Below are positions 1 to 11,394 of a DNA stretch of 64,000 nucleotides, piece by piece. The stretch's first letter is position 1, and every line of letters starts with the position of its first letter. Origin of the DNA: Poa pratensis (lineage: Eukaryota > Streptophyta > Magnoliopsida > Poales > Poaceae); NCBI GenBank assembly GCA_947311845.1, contig CAMZMU010000062.1, positions 48,810,842-48,874,841 on the forward strand, written 5' to 3'. A program made the translations under genes and the position numbers. Under the pieces are notes generated by a model. It was not told where the DNA came from and did not search any database. It saw only the letters and a list, made by a program, of their open reading frames with translations.

Positions 1-3000
1 ACTGTCCTATCCATTTGTTGTAAAGCTGGGCCGAGAAACATTATCATTCTGGGTGAAGGCATTCTCGGAAGATACCGCGCAGAGGCTGGAAAACTTTGGA
101 TTCATCCAGTCCAGACCTGGAGGTATACAATCTCATCAACTTTAGCAAAGTTAGATTTTATGATTTGACTGTCGGTATTCTGCCATTTTAATTGCAATAT
201 GAGTGTTTTGGTTAAAATGACATCAATTAATGACCTGAGATTCGTCTGCTGTGATTTGTACGGCATTTGCGTGACATCATCAATCAAAACATACTAAGGC
301 CACACCTATTTTAGAAATCTGTGTTCCTTTGAGTCCTCATTATGATTCACCAATACCAGTGTCTTCATGGATCCCCTGTCTTCTCTATTGAGCGAGGTGG
401 TACTGGTAGGGGCCTGGGCTATTTCTGGATGTTGTTGTCCTAAAAATGCTTATCATTAACGTGATAGTTAAATCCATTTTCCTTTTTAATTATATTTGGC
501 ACATACATTAAGTTAACACTGATAATACCTTATTCACTGATAATACCTCATTTCTTCCAAAAGCACACCTCTTGTTGTTGCTGCAGAAATTGCATTTTAG
601 GTAATACATTTGTTGGATCAAATGTACGGCAATATTATTACTGAAATATGGTGTTTTTGCTTTCCTGAATAGGTGAATTTCATGCAAATAATCCTGAGAT
701 GTCAAAGCTGCTGCACAAAGCAATTCGTGAAAGAAGTGATAATGCTTATACCATCTACCAACAACATCTTGCAAGCCGTCCTGTCAATGTTAGTGGTGCT
801 TACTCTTTACTTTGCAGGTGGGCAGCCTGTATATATTTTTGTGTATTACCTTTGATTTACTGTCTCTGTGCTGCAGGTTCTTCGAGATCTTGTAGAATTG
901 AAGAGTGAACGGGGCCCTATTCCCATAGGCAAAGTTGAGCCTGCAACCTCTATTGTCGAACGCTTTTGCACAGGTGGAATGTCCTTGGGAGCTATTTCCA
1001 GGGAAACACATGAAGCAATTGCAATTGCTATGAATAGAATAGGTGGAAAATCGAATTCAGGAGAAGGTGGTGAGGTGGGTCAAATAACCTACATTAATAA
1101 TAAAACTAGTTATGTCAAGCAGCTCTAGTGAAAAACTGAAAATTACAACATAGAGTTTCTTATGGATTTATTTTGCAGGACCCAATCCGCTGGAGTCCCC
1201 TTGCAGATGTTGAAGATGGGTATTCTCCAACACTTCCTCATCTCAAAGGTCTTCAGAACGGGGACACTGCTACAAGTGCCATTAAGCAGGTGCACCATCA
1301 AATGCTTTATTTTGGCACTTTACCTTGGGTATTATAAATAGTTTTGGGCAGGTTATGTTTCTATTTTCAAAACCATGACTATGGATTCCTCTAATTATTC
1401 TTGGTAGATGTGCTCTTATAATGGCCACCTTATCAATTGTTCAGTAATTCCTGAGTAGGAATCCACTCAATTTTTTAAAATACCATGGTTAAAGCAACAC
1501 TTAGAAAACCAATGCTGTGAGCCTGTGAAAGAGCCACACTTATTCAAGATTAAGTTTTGTATCATTCTTGTAGATGAACGTGTTAGTAGCCAATAACATT
1601 CCAGATGTTAGGAAATTAATACGATGCTGACTACGCTTATTTTCCCCTAAAATGGGCTAGCACCAGCCTTTTCAGGCCAAGAGATGAATATCAAAAGAGA
1701 TCAGAGGGTCTGTCAGTGCCTGAAGGTGCTAGTTATTTGCACGGTGCTAGGTCACCATATTATTGAGCACCCTTTGGCACTTCTCAAACTTGAAACTTTG
1801 CTGTGGCATGCCAAAATTCCTCTTGTATACAACATGTCCTGCTTTTCTGAAAAAAGAAAAAAGTAGGAGCATATCAAGTACTTTTATTCTGTACTGTAGC
1901 TACCATCAAGGACGCATAATTGTCTACCTCTTTATTTATATGTCCTGAATTGAAGTCACAATATATCCTGTACTGTACTTTATTGGATTCATATATTTGA
2001 GTTGGTTCTTATATTTATTATTATTTCACAGGTTGCATCTGGGCGTTTTGGTGTTACACCAACATTTTTAGTTAATGCTGAACAAATTGAGATAAAGATT
2101 GCCCAAGGGGCGAAGCCTGGTGAAGGGGGTCAACTTCCTGGGAAAAAAGTCAGTGCCTACATAGCTCGGTTGAGAAACTCCAAACCTGGTGTTCCTCTCA
2201 TATCCCCACCACCACACCATGACATCTATTCCATTGAGGATCTTGCGCAGCTAATTTTTGACCTCCATCAGGTTTGTCTTGCGCAACTACTTGAATACAA
2301 TACAACTAGTAATGCTGGTGCCACGGGAGAACTGCTAGTTTGAAAATAAGTTTTCTGTGTCGCATAAGGATGCTATCTATATCTCAACTAGTAGTATTGT
2401 TTAATTCTTGGTTTCTTCTTGGAAAAAAAATTCCATTGGTGGTACTAATGAAATATTTAATACATATTTGTCTGGGCAGATCAATCCTAAAGCAAAGGTG
2501 TCGGTAAAGCTTGTAGCTGAAGCAGGAATTGGAACTGTAGCCTCTGGAGTATCTAAGGCAAACGCAGACGTAATTCAGGTGGGCTAAACATTTATTTTCT
2601 AATAGTTCATTGGCTTAGCTCATACTTCGTTGTATGTGGATCTGCATTCTCATAAGTGACTATGGTCCTATGGTTTGATGCAATTTTCCATTTTCTTGTA
2701 CCCTTACTTTTTCTGTAAGGTGCTATATGCTCTAGTTGAGGTTGCGTAAACTGTTTTGCTATTTCATGCTATATACGCATTTAATGTACTATATTCACAA
2801 TGATATATCTTCCCTATTGTAGCTCATCATATTTTAGTGAAAATTGTATGCAATGAACAGTTAGGATTGTGGGGAATAAATCCCCAGAGATCTACTAAAA
2901 TTTTCCAAAACACAGCAATGCAGCACACAGTTATTGCATGCACGGACACTGCTAGGTAAGTCACCACTTGTCAAGATGGTGAATTAGTTTAATGGTTGGA

Positions 3001-5555
3001 CGAGCACGCTAAACCTGATGTTTTATTACGGCATTAGTCTTGAGATGAACCATGCTTTGAACTATTATTTAATTAGCTGGAGTGATTTTTTCCACTTGCC
3101 ACGAAGTTTATATTTTGGTCATCTGAATTATCATTTTGTTATACAGATATCAGGTCATGATGGTGGTACTGGAGCTAGCCCAATTAGCTCAATCAAGCAT
3201 GCTGGGGGTCCTTGGGAACTCGGTCTTACAGAAACTCACCAGGTTTACATTTAGTTGCTTGTTACAATCAGTTTCTTCTAGTACCAAATCACTTTGTTCT
3301 AAAGCTAGTTAACTCCCCCCAGACACTTATACAAAATGGATTGAGAGAAAGGGTGGTACTTAGGGTCGATGGTGGATTCAGGAGTGGCCTAGATGTCCTT
3401 TTGGCTGCTGCCATGGGTGCGGATGAATATGGTTTTGGTTCTGTAGCCATGATAGCTACCGGATGTGTCATGGCACGCATTTGCCACACAAACAATTGCC
3501 CAGTTGGAGTTGCTAGTCAGGTAATAACAGCACAAGTTATATTTTCCTGTTTTTCTTGGCTATACCTTATATCTTACATTCTATGCACCTGTAGAGAGAA
3601 GAGCTTCGTGCTAGGTTTCCTGGTGTTCCTGGTGATCTGGTGAATTACTTCCTCTTTGTTGCAGAGGAGGTATGGCATCACTCACATTACTAATGCTTTG
3701 GTGTTAAACTCTTTCCGTGCTTCACCATATTGGTCATGTATATGCTTTTTTTTGGAATAACCACGACTTGTATTTAAGTACTCATGCTTAATTACCCAGG
3801 TACGAGCCACATTAGCCCAATTGGGTTATGAGAAGCTGGATGATATAATTGGGCATACCGATTTACTTAAACCAAAGCATATCTCTTTGGTGAAAACACA
3901 ACACATTGATCTTGCATACCTATTAATGGTATGGATTTAATAGCAATTCTCGCTTGGGTTATTGACACTTAATGCATATGCTTGTTATATTAATCAATGT
4001 TCTTGTATTAGAATGCTGGATTACCCAAATGGAGCAGCTCTCAGATAAGAAGCCAGGGCGTCCACTCTAATGGCCCTGTTCTTGATGAGACAATCCTTGC
4101 AGATCCCGAGGTAATGGTTTCAGTATTGGTTACATTGTACTTGAGTAATGAATGTCCTCCTGAGCAGATTTGTGTACTCAATTAGAACAGCTTGGCTTTG
4201 CTATTTGGTCTTCTCGAAACAAGAGCTGTAACATTGATGATGAATAGCCAACCTAGTTCTGTCATATGCAGCATTACTGAAGTTATGCAACTGCACTTTG
4301 CAGGTAATTGATGCAATTGAGAACGAAAAAGAGGTTTCAAAGACGTATCAAATTTACAATGTCGATAGAGCTGTCTGCGGTCGAGTAGCAGGTGCCATTG
4401 CTAAGAAGTATGGGGACACAGGCTTTGCAGGCCAGCTGAACATCACGTATGTTAGCTATTTCCTTGTTTGCATAATTTTGTCCATCTATTTTTTATTATG
4501 AAAAAGTAGAAAATAAAGAATTTCAAACATTTCAGGTTTACTGGGAGTGCAGGACAGTCCTTTGGTTGTTTTCTGACCCCTGGCATGAATGTTCGCCTAG
4601 TTGGAGAGGCCAACGATTATGTGGGGAAGGTACTAGATACATTCTAGATGAGGATGATACTCTAGTCCAAAATATATACTATTGGAAATTCTTTCTGGCC
4701 AGCTTCATAAGCCTTCTGTTTCATTGATGCAGGGTATGGCTGGTGGAGAGCTGGTTGTTGTTCCTGTAGATGATACAGGATTTGTTCCTGAGGATGCTGC
4801 TATAGTTGGGAACACTTGTCTATATGGAGCTACGGGTGGTCAAGTATTTGTGAGAGGCAAGACAGGAGAAAGATTTGCAGTTCGGAACTCTCTTGGGCAA
4901 GCAGTTGTTGAGGGCACAGGAGATCATTGCTGCGAATACATGACTGGTGGCTGTGTAGTTGTACTTGGCAAGTAAGTACACACCCTGCATACTTCCCATT
5001 CTGTGTATTACCCTTGTCCTGATATATATTTCTCAATCCACAGGGTTGGGAGGAACGTTGCAGCAGGAATGACTGGCGGCCTTGCCTACATTCTAGATGA
5101 AGATGATACACTAGTGCCAAAGGTATGTGAACTTAGAACTATCTACCTAGCTGCTTTTAGCATGGATGCAGTGAAGCTCCACATTCAAATCTCAGGGTTA
5201 TAACGTCCAAGTGTTTCTTAATAGATTAACAAGGAGATCGTCAAGATGCAGAGAGTGAATGCTCCAGCTGGGCAGATGCAGCTGAAGGGCTTGATTGAGG
5301 CCTATGTTGTAAGTGAAGTGCATTTTTTGAAAACTTTGTTCCAAGCAGGCCATTCCCCACTCTTTTAATTGGATGTCACTTTTGTAGGAAAAAACGGGCA
5401 GTACGAAAGGTGCTAAAATTTTGAACGAATGGGAGGCATACTTGCCACTCTTCTGGCAATTGGTGCCACCCAGTGAAGAAGACTCGCCTGAAGCTTGTGC
5501 CGAGTTTGAGAGAGTACTTGCCAGGCAAGCAACAACAGTAAAATCTACCAAGTGA
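1..5555 (+). CDS. GLU1: Ferredoxin-dependent glutamate synthase (Fd-GOGAT), C-terminal half, 17 exons
   Basis: Plastid enzyme that makes two glutamates from glutamine and 2-oxoglutarate using reduced ferredoxin, in primary assimilation and photorespiration. Exons: 2-122, 673-788, 877-1074, 1179-1289, 2032-2271, 2480-2578, 3147-3242, 3323-3520, 3595-3669, 3800-3928, 4012-4110, 4304-4446, 4536-4629, 4733-4971, 5044-5122, 5225-5308, 5388-5555. All have GT/AG borders and matching phases, giving about 762 residues before the TGA at 5553; the full protein is about 1,600 residues, so the N-terminal amidotransferase part is upstream of the window. The FMN-binding synthase domain shows KSNSGEGGE and [10 protein letters not shown]. 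The three cysteines of the 3Fe-4S cluster are coded at 3464, 3482 and 3497 (C-x5-C-x4-C). The glycine-rich GXGXG beta-helix domain follows. The protein ends after this alpha-type region, which argues for the ferredoxin form and against NADH-GOGAT, which carries a further beta domain. No break is seen. Confidence 0.96.
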
Positions 5556-5923
5556 TCAAGTAAACCACAATCACGAAAATGATCAAAGTTACACGGAAGG
5601 AAAGCGTTCTTACTCAGACCGTGCTCCTTCTGAAGCACGAACCTTATTCAAAGGCTGCAATTTTGTGGAAGCTCTGCCCAAGGCATCTTTTGGAAACGAG
5701 CTCGCAGAACCCATCCTAGGATTCTTCTGCACGCTCTTGCACCGTAGGCAACCCCTGTAAATTGGTTTACTGATGCTAGGCCGCAAGACCCTGCCAAACT
5801 GCTCCTTTCTTGTATAGGATTCTTGCCCTGTGTAATTATTATTTATGCTCTGGACACAATAATTATATTTATACGTGTCCAGTGCAGAGCATGCTACTTG
5901 CATGTGCTCTTGGCACAGTAAAG

Positions 5924-5929
5924 AATAAA
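5924..5929 (+). terminator. Poly(A) signal of the Fd-GOGAT gene
   Basis: AATAAA lies about 370 bp after the glutamate synthase stop codon, in non-coding DNA before the convergent gene at 6456. It is a plausible 3'-end signal. Plant signals are loose, so the true end may differ. Confidence 0.45.
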
Positions 5930-6455
5930 GTGTAGGGTGAAGTAGGACTTCTGGTAGCTACATGAGTCAGTGAAATGTTTCATGTTAAGTACGTGTGACC
6001 GTGAGGCCGTGAGAGAAATTGTGGTGAACATAACATTTAAGATGTGGCCAAAAGACATCTCTAGGGTTTGTAAACATGGAAATCATGTTTTTTTTCGAGG
6101 ACGTGCAGCCATGCATCACGACCACGTTGCTGGAACCAGCCAGTGATTGGCTGAACAGATGATTACACGCTGGGGCTATCAGCTATGTCCAAAATGTTAC
6201 AACATTTTTTGCTACACGTTGTAAGTCTTATTCATAGAAAAATATTGCAATATTCTGAAAATGCTACATATGTACACATAAAAACGTTAAGTTGGATATA
6301 TTTTACAACAATGACCATACTTTTACAGTGAGGGCACCACACATACAAAGGCCCATGCCGGTAAAACAAGTAGAGCCCATTGAGAAAACCAACTACAACG
6401 CCAGCGGAAACAACGAAAGCAGCACAACCATAGGAGCAGACGAGCAGTAGTGCCA
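5930..6455. other. Intergenic DNA between convergent genes
   Basis: No coding region recognised. It must hold the 3' ends of the glutamate synthase gene (+) and of the gene at 6456-7445 (-). A/T-rich with no repeat that I can name. Confidence 0.6.
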
Positions 6456-7445
6456 TCAGATCGCACGGTCACCGTTGATGTACTCCTCGAGGCGCCCCTG
6501 CTTGTGTTTCTTGTACTCATCGTACGCCTGGAACACCTCATCCAGCTGACGAATCATGTCAAGCACGAGGGTGACCGCGGTGCACTCCTCCTCCTCGCAC
6601 GAGCCTGGCAGGTTGTTGCCCGTGTTCAGCTCCTCACGGTCGAACATGTTCCTGCGCATGGGGCTACTGATCATCGCCTTCAACTCTGACTGGATATGAA
6701 TAAGTGTGCTGACGGCAACCTGGTCTCCTCGCTTCGTCTGCACAAGCAGGCCAACGCAATCCTCGCGGAGCCTCTTCCTGTTCTTCTCCCTGGACTGATA
6801 CCCCTCACGGTGGGATTCGTCATGCCGCAGGCTCAGCTCCTTCAACACATTGAGAACGCTGTGGGTTTTCTGCTCCACCGGGTCCATGAGGTCGACCTGT
6901 TAGCGTAATGCAAGTAGATCGAATAAACTATTAGTAGATGAAACCGGCCGGACCTCCTCGTTGGGAAGAAAAAGTACAAGTCAACCCCCCTTCTTCTAAC
7001 TAGACGAAGTACAAATCTACAAGTGACAACCGGATCAACAAGAGGATAATATCGACGGGAGTGTGTAAGAACGAACAAACTAAGAACCATACATTCTTCC
7101 TTCCGTCGCCGCTGGTGCTGTCATCCGTATGGTTGTTTGCGTCTTCGATGCTGGTTTTCGTGGAACCCTTTAGAAAATCAAGTGTAAGTTAGGACTAAGC
7201 TACTAACAAAGAGGGTGTAATGGCCAATAAAGCAATTTAGAAGAGAAGTCGTTCGGTACCGCCGCAACCAGCACATGGATACGGCCACCATCGGCTGCCC
7301 CAGCTGCCACCTTTCGGCTCTCACGGGCTAGCACGAGCACGGGTGTGCCCGTGACGGCGTGTACGACGGATGGGCGACGAACCCCCGCCGGAGCCACCAC
7401 GAGGCGCGGAGGCTGGTAGCTCATCCGGACGAACACTTGCGACAT
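6456..7445 (-). CDS. Unrecognised 233-residue protein, 3 exons
   Basis: Exons on the minus strand: 7260-7445 (62 codons from ATG), 7093-7167 (25 codons), 6456-6896 (146 codons plus TGA). All junctions are GT/AG and phase 0. The N-terminal third is rich in Val, Ala, Arg and Pro; a short Ser/Thr/Asn/Asp linker follows. The C-terminal 145 residues are charged and look helical, with clusters such as SREKNRKRLRED and EEEECTAVTLVLDMIRQLDE. No signal peptide, membrane segment or known family is evident to me. The start is the first ATG of the first exon. Its upstream DNA to 7694 is duplicated at 38521-38780, and a 29.6-kb transposon nest is inserted 250 bp upstream of the ATG, so expression may be altered. 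Gene structure fairly sure; function unknown. Confidence 0.6.
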
Positions 7446-7697
7446 GGCTCCGAGTGTCTAGCCTCTAGAGAAAGAGAAGTGAAGGGTAGGCTGTTAATTA
7501 GAGGTAGAATCGTAGAAGGACGGTGTACCTAGCCTGCACTCCTTCTGTACTGACGCGAGAGCAAGTGTATTTTGAGTCCAGTGGCAGTACTTTAGCTTAG
7601 TATAATGAACTTCACAGTCATACAGATTAATTGAATTGCTCATCGTTGTTTTGGTAGCCAACAGTTGAGCTCCTCAAACACGCAAGCAAAATCATAA
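7446..7697 (-). promoter_or_regulatory. Promoter-proximal DNA of the gene at 6456-7445, duplicated downstream
   Basis: This 250-bp stretch reappears as a diverged copy at 38521-38780; both copies contain GAGCTCCTCAAACACGCAAG. In this copy the sequence is cut at 7697 by element C and resumes at 37253. I see no certain TATA box. Promoter role is inferred from position only. Confidence 0.45.
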
Positions 7698-8172
7698 GAG
7701 CATCTCCCCCGTCGGGGCGCCCAAAGGCTTTTGGGGCGTGCCGGACACTTCCCCACTCACGCCGCCCAAATCAGTTTTCGGTCCGGTGCGGCCCAGTTTT
7801 GTGTCCGGCACGTCCAGCCCACGCCCTCAACTTGGGGAGGCTTGGGGCGGCCCCGGACACTACGAAACTGCCGCCCCGATGCGCGGGACACGCCTAGCAG
7901 TGAGACACGAAGCGGTGGTCGTCGTCAAAGGCGTGTGACGACTCGATTTCACTGCCCGGCGTAGACACCCAGCGAGCCGTTGCGCAGGCGCTAGTGATGA
8001 GCCGCCGCGTCGCCTCCCTGTGCTCGCCGGAGTGAATGCGGCGCGCCTTTTCGAGAGCGGCGTTAATGCCCACCGCTCTCCGGCGACAATAAAAGGCCGC
8101 CCCCCCACCCCGCGCTCACTCGCCACTCCTTTCTCCTCTCTTCCTCCGCCGCCTTCTTCTACACCGCACGAG

Positions 8173-8253
8173 ATGGCCGGCAACTGGCGACGCACCGGAG
8201 GCGCGGCGGCGAACGGCTTCGGGCCGCGCACCCTCCTCCAAGCCGAGTCCGAG
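8173..8253 (+). pseudogene. 5' part of the passenger gene of element C
   Basis: ATG at 8173 opens 27 codons (begins MAGNWRRTGG) that run without a stop exactly to the CCGAG target duplication of element A. The frame resumes at 36214. Similar hydrophilic proteins are, from memory, common in wheat TIR elements. Function unknown; broken here by a 28-kb insertion. Confidence 0.5.
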
Positions 8254-9480
8254 TGATGCATCCAAAATGCATCTACTTTTTCAAGCACTTTGCTTCAAAA
8301 TTTGTTCCGGAATCTTCCCATATTTGAATAAAACTGCTGAATCTGACGCTGTTTTTAGTAAAGTCTCCTTTCTGGCTATTTTTGTAGGAAATAAAATCGG
8401 GGAAAAATACCACGTCAATATTTATGGAAAAGGAAGACATTGGGCAAAGGATGGACACGAGGGAGCGCTCGAGGGCCAAAAGAGGGGGCCCCACGTGGCT
8501 TCTGTACCTGGCCGCGTGGGCCCACCCCAAATGGGCCTCGGGCACCGCCTCGCCTTCGGTCTTCGACGTACCCCCTCATATATACAGAAAAACGCTTGAC
8601 CTAGAAGGAGAGGAACTTTGGCGAAACAGAGCGCCGCCGCCACCACGATCTTCGTTTCGGAGACAGATTGATCCAGGATTTCTCCTCTGGTGGAGGGATC
8701 CGGAGGCCGTCTTCACCGCCATCTTCACCGCCTTCATCTCCATCGACCATGAGCTCCTTCACCATCACCATGTGTGAGTAGACCGCTGTAGGCATATGAG
8801 GTGGATGGGGATTGGATGAGATTGATCATGTAATGCTACCCGTTGTTCGAGATTTTAGGGGTTTATCTTGAGGATATTTTTGTATTGTGTTGATGCACTT
8901 ATGCTATGTTTAATGCTTGCTACTAGGGCCCGAGTGGCATGATTTCAGTACTGAACTTATTTTGCCTCATCAATTGAGTTTGGTATTTATCTGCAAAGTG
9001 TATCACCTGCTATTATGTTGAACCTGCGAACCCTAAAAGTGACATATAGGGAAAACAAGGGGGAGATGTTTTAGTTTGATGATTCTATGTGTTCATGAAG
9101 TGTTAATGCATTGTTCCGGTCTATTCGAAAGGGTAGACCTTAATTACATGTAGTTCCAAGTTGGTCCCGGTGAAATGGGCAGGTAGGACAATAGATGTTG
9201 TGCAAATTCTCTTGGTTAGTACGCACAACTAATTATGGAACACATACCTACATATATCGGAGTTAGAGATACGTCCCATTGCTAGTTATATCTTATTATA
9301 TGATCAATCTTATTCATGCAACACCCCGCTATCACCTCATGCCTACGTTTTAATCCTCTGAGTTGCACTTTCACTTTTCCGGTGAAAACTGGGAAACACT
9401 TGTTTACTGCTGCTGTTATATTTGCTACTTGAATCATACTACTGCCATCACTATTACTGCTGCGAGTTATTGATATGCAG
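8254..9480 (+). repeat. 5' LTR of element A, 3' end missing
   Basis: Matches 27314-27607 plus 35147-36078 almost base for base, about 1,227 bp in each copy. It diverges from the 3' LTR immediately after GATATGCAGGT at 9471-9482, where gag sequence begins, so the LTR end, PBS and leader have been deleted. A TATA-like CATATATAC at about 8577 may be its promoter. Confidence 0.85.
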
Positions 9481-10153
9481 GTATTCTATAATAAATATTT
9501 CCCTGCTGATAAGATTCATGGTTTAACTATTGAGATTAGCAACTTTTCACAGAAAGAGAAGGAGGATTTACCCCAAGCTTGGGGGAGGTATAGTAAGATG
9601 GTTAGGAAATGTCCTACCCATGGCTTCAAGAGTAATGAAATACCTGATGTATTTTACAATTGACTAACTGAAAATACCATAGGCTATCTTGATGGTATTG
9701 CAGGTAATGTTTTCAGGGAAAGGACAGTTGATGAAGCAACTGAGCTATTGGAAACTATCTCTAGAAACTATGAAGACTGGAATATTGAAGAGATATTTCC
9801 GGAAAAGAAAAGAGGTATGCTCGAATTGGACAAAGAAACTATGAAAGAAGCTACCAAGGCTATTGAAGAGAAGGGAATTAAAACCTCTCATCTTAAGGAA
9901 TTATCTGAAATGGGAGTTAAACTTCCTATTGATCAACCATGTTTTCCAATTCAAGTCAATGCTATTAGCTCCATGAAAGGTAATGAAAAGGTAACATCTC
10001 CCATTGATGTATCTTACATGAATGATTTTGCTTATTATAATAATCCTGAGGAGCATAATATTAGAATGACTATTATGGAGAACTCTCACAAAATTAAATC
10101 TCTTCGTGAAAGTTTAAATGCTAGTGTGGGAGAGGTAAAAAGAATTGTTAAAC
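9475..10153 (+). pseudogene. gag of element A, first part
   Basis: Begins abruptly after the truncated LTR with residues typical of a plant gypsy capsid (a LPQAWGRYSKMVRKCPTHG-type segment). A TGA at 9661 interrupts it where related proteins read through. The frame then continues to 10153, where element B is inserted, and resumes at 22536. No zinc knuckle is visible in this part. Confidence 0.65.
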
Positions 10154-10767
10154 TGTCGTGGGGTTAACACGGCAGATGTTACCGGCCCGGAGGTAACTTG
10201 ATTGTTGGGGCAAGGCGCTCTGGTCCTTCAGGAGATTGTTTAGCTCAGCGGGGAAAAGGATTTACCCAGGTTCAGCCTCTCCATTGGAAATAAAGACCTA
10301 CTTCCTGCTTTGTTGTTATTGATCTCGAGGTCTCGATAACTCGGCTACTACAACAGAGCCGGGTTATAAGACAGGTTACAAGGGTTTCGCTTGATAGCGG
10401 TGATATCGATCTGGTGTTACTTATTGCTAACTTATAACTTGTTTGAGGCTTATCCAACTATGTCCCAGGAGCCCACTTATATAGCTGCCGGGTCTCCTGG
10501 ACGTACAGGTAAAGGCCGAGTCACACACGAGCTCGGAGTCCTACTCTAGGTTCTTCTCGACCTTCCGTAGCCTCCAAGTCACCCGGTCCTTCCTTCACTT
10601 GGACTCTAGATCTTCTAGGTCCTTCCTTCTGTGGCCGAGTCACGTTTGGCGCACCGGACCAACTATAACCCGGCCCACATCTTGTAACTATAACCCGGAC
10701 TTGGCCTTCTAGTGTCCGAGTGATTCTTCCTTAGTCATGGGTATACCGGGTTATTATCCCCCCAACA
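10154..10767 (-). repeat. 3' LTR of element B (only LTR left)
   Basis: On the minus strand it starts TGTTGGGGGGATAATAACCC and ends CCCCACGACA, giving TGT...ACA termini over 614 bp. A purine-rich tract (AAACTTGGGGACTAC) lies just before it. TATATAAG on the minus strand at about 10476-10483 is a likely promoter. Confidence 0.7.
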
Positions 10768-11394
10768 GTAGTCCCCAAGTTTAACTTGAATAAGCTCATC
10801 GGTTGCTTCACTTGATAATCTTGATCTTGATATGATCACTCGAGAGCAGCTACTGATGGGATTATCCGGGTTAAACTCCTGAAAACAAAACAAACATTAA
10901 AATGCATACTGTCCGGGTTATCAGACCAGCTCTTTTCAGGCGGTACACTTTATAACCCGGCTTTCTTTTTATCTCAAGTCTTTAATAATCCAAAAATCTT
11001 GTCGCGATCTCATTCCATCAGGTCAGCGACCAGGAAAATTCTCTGACACATTTCTCACGTCCTTGACCAAAGTCAACGGACCTTATCTCCTCGATTTTAC
11101 CATCCCGCATCTAGGGTTTCACCTCAGCCTATAAATAGTGGACCAGGGTAAAAAGTGAAATCACTTTCCCCCATTCGCCGCCACTTCATCTTCTTCCTCA
11201 AGCTCTCCCTCTCATTTAGGGTTAGGGTTTCCCGAGTTGCGCCGCCGCCGCCGTACACCGGAGCAAGACCTCCACAGCCGCCCAGCGCCGGAGCCAGGTC
11301 AGCCGATTTCCTATTACCTTTTCTTGCCTCTTACTCTGCTGCATCTCTCTTTCTCTGATTCTCTTTCCTTTGTACATTTTTGGATCTCAGATCC

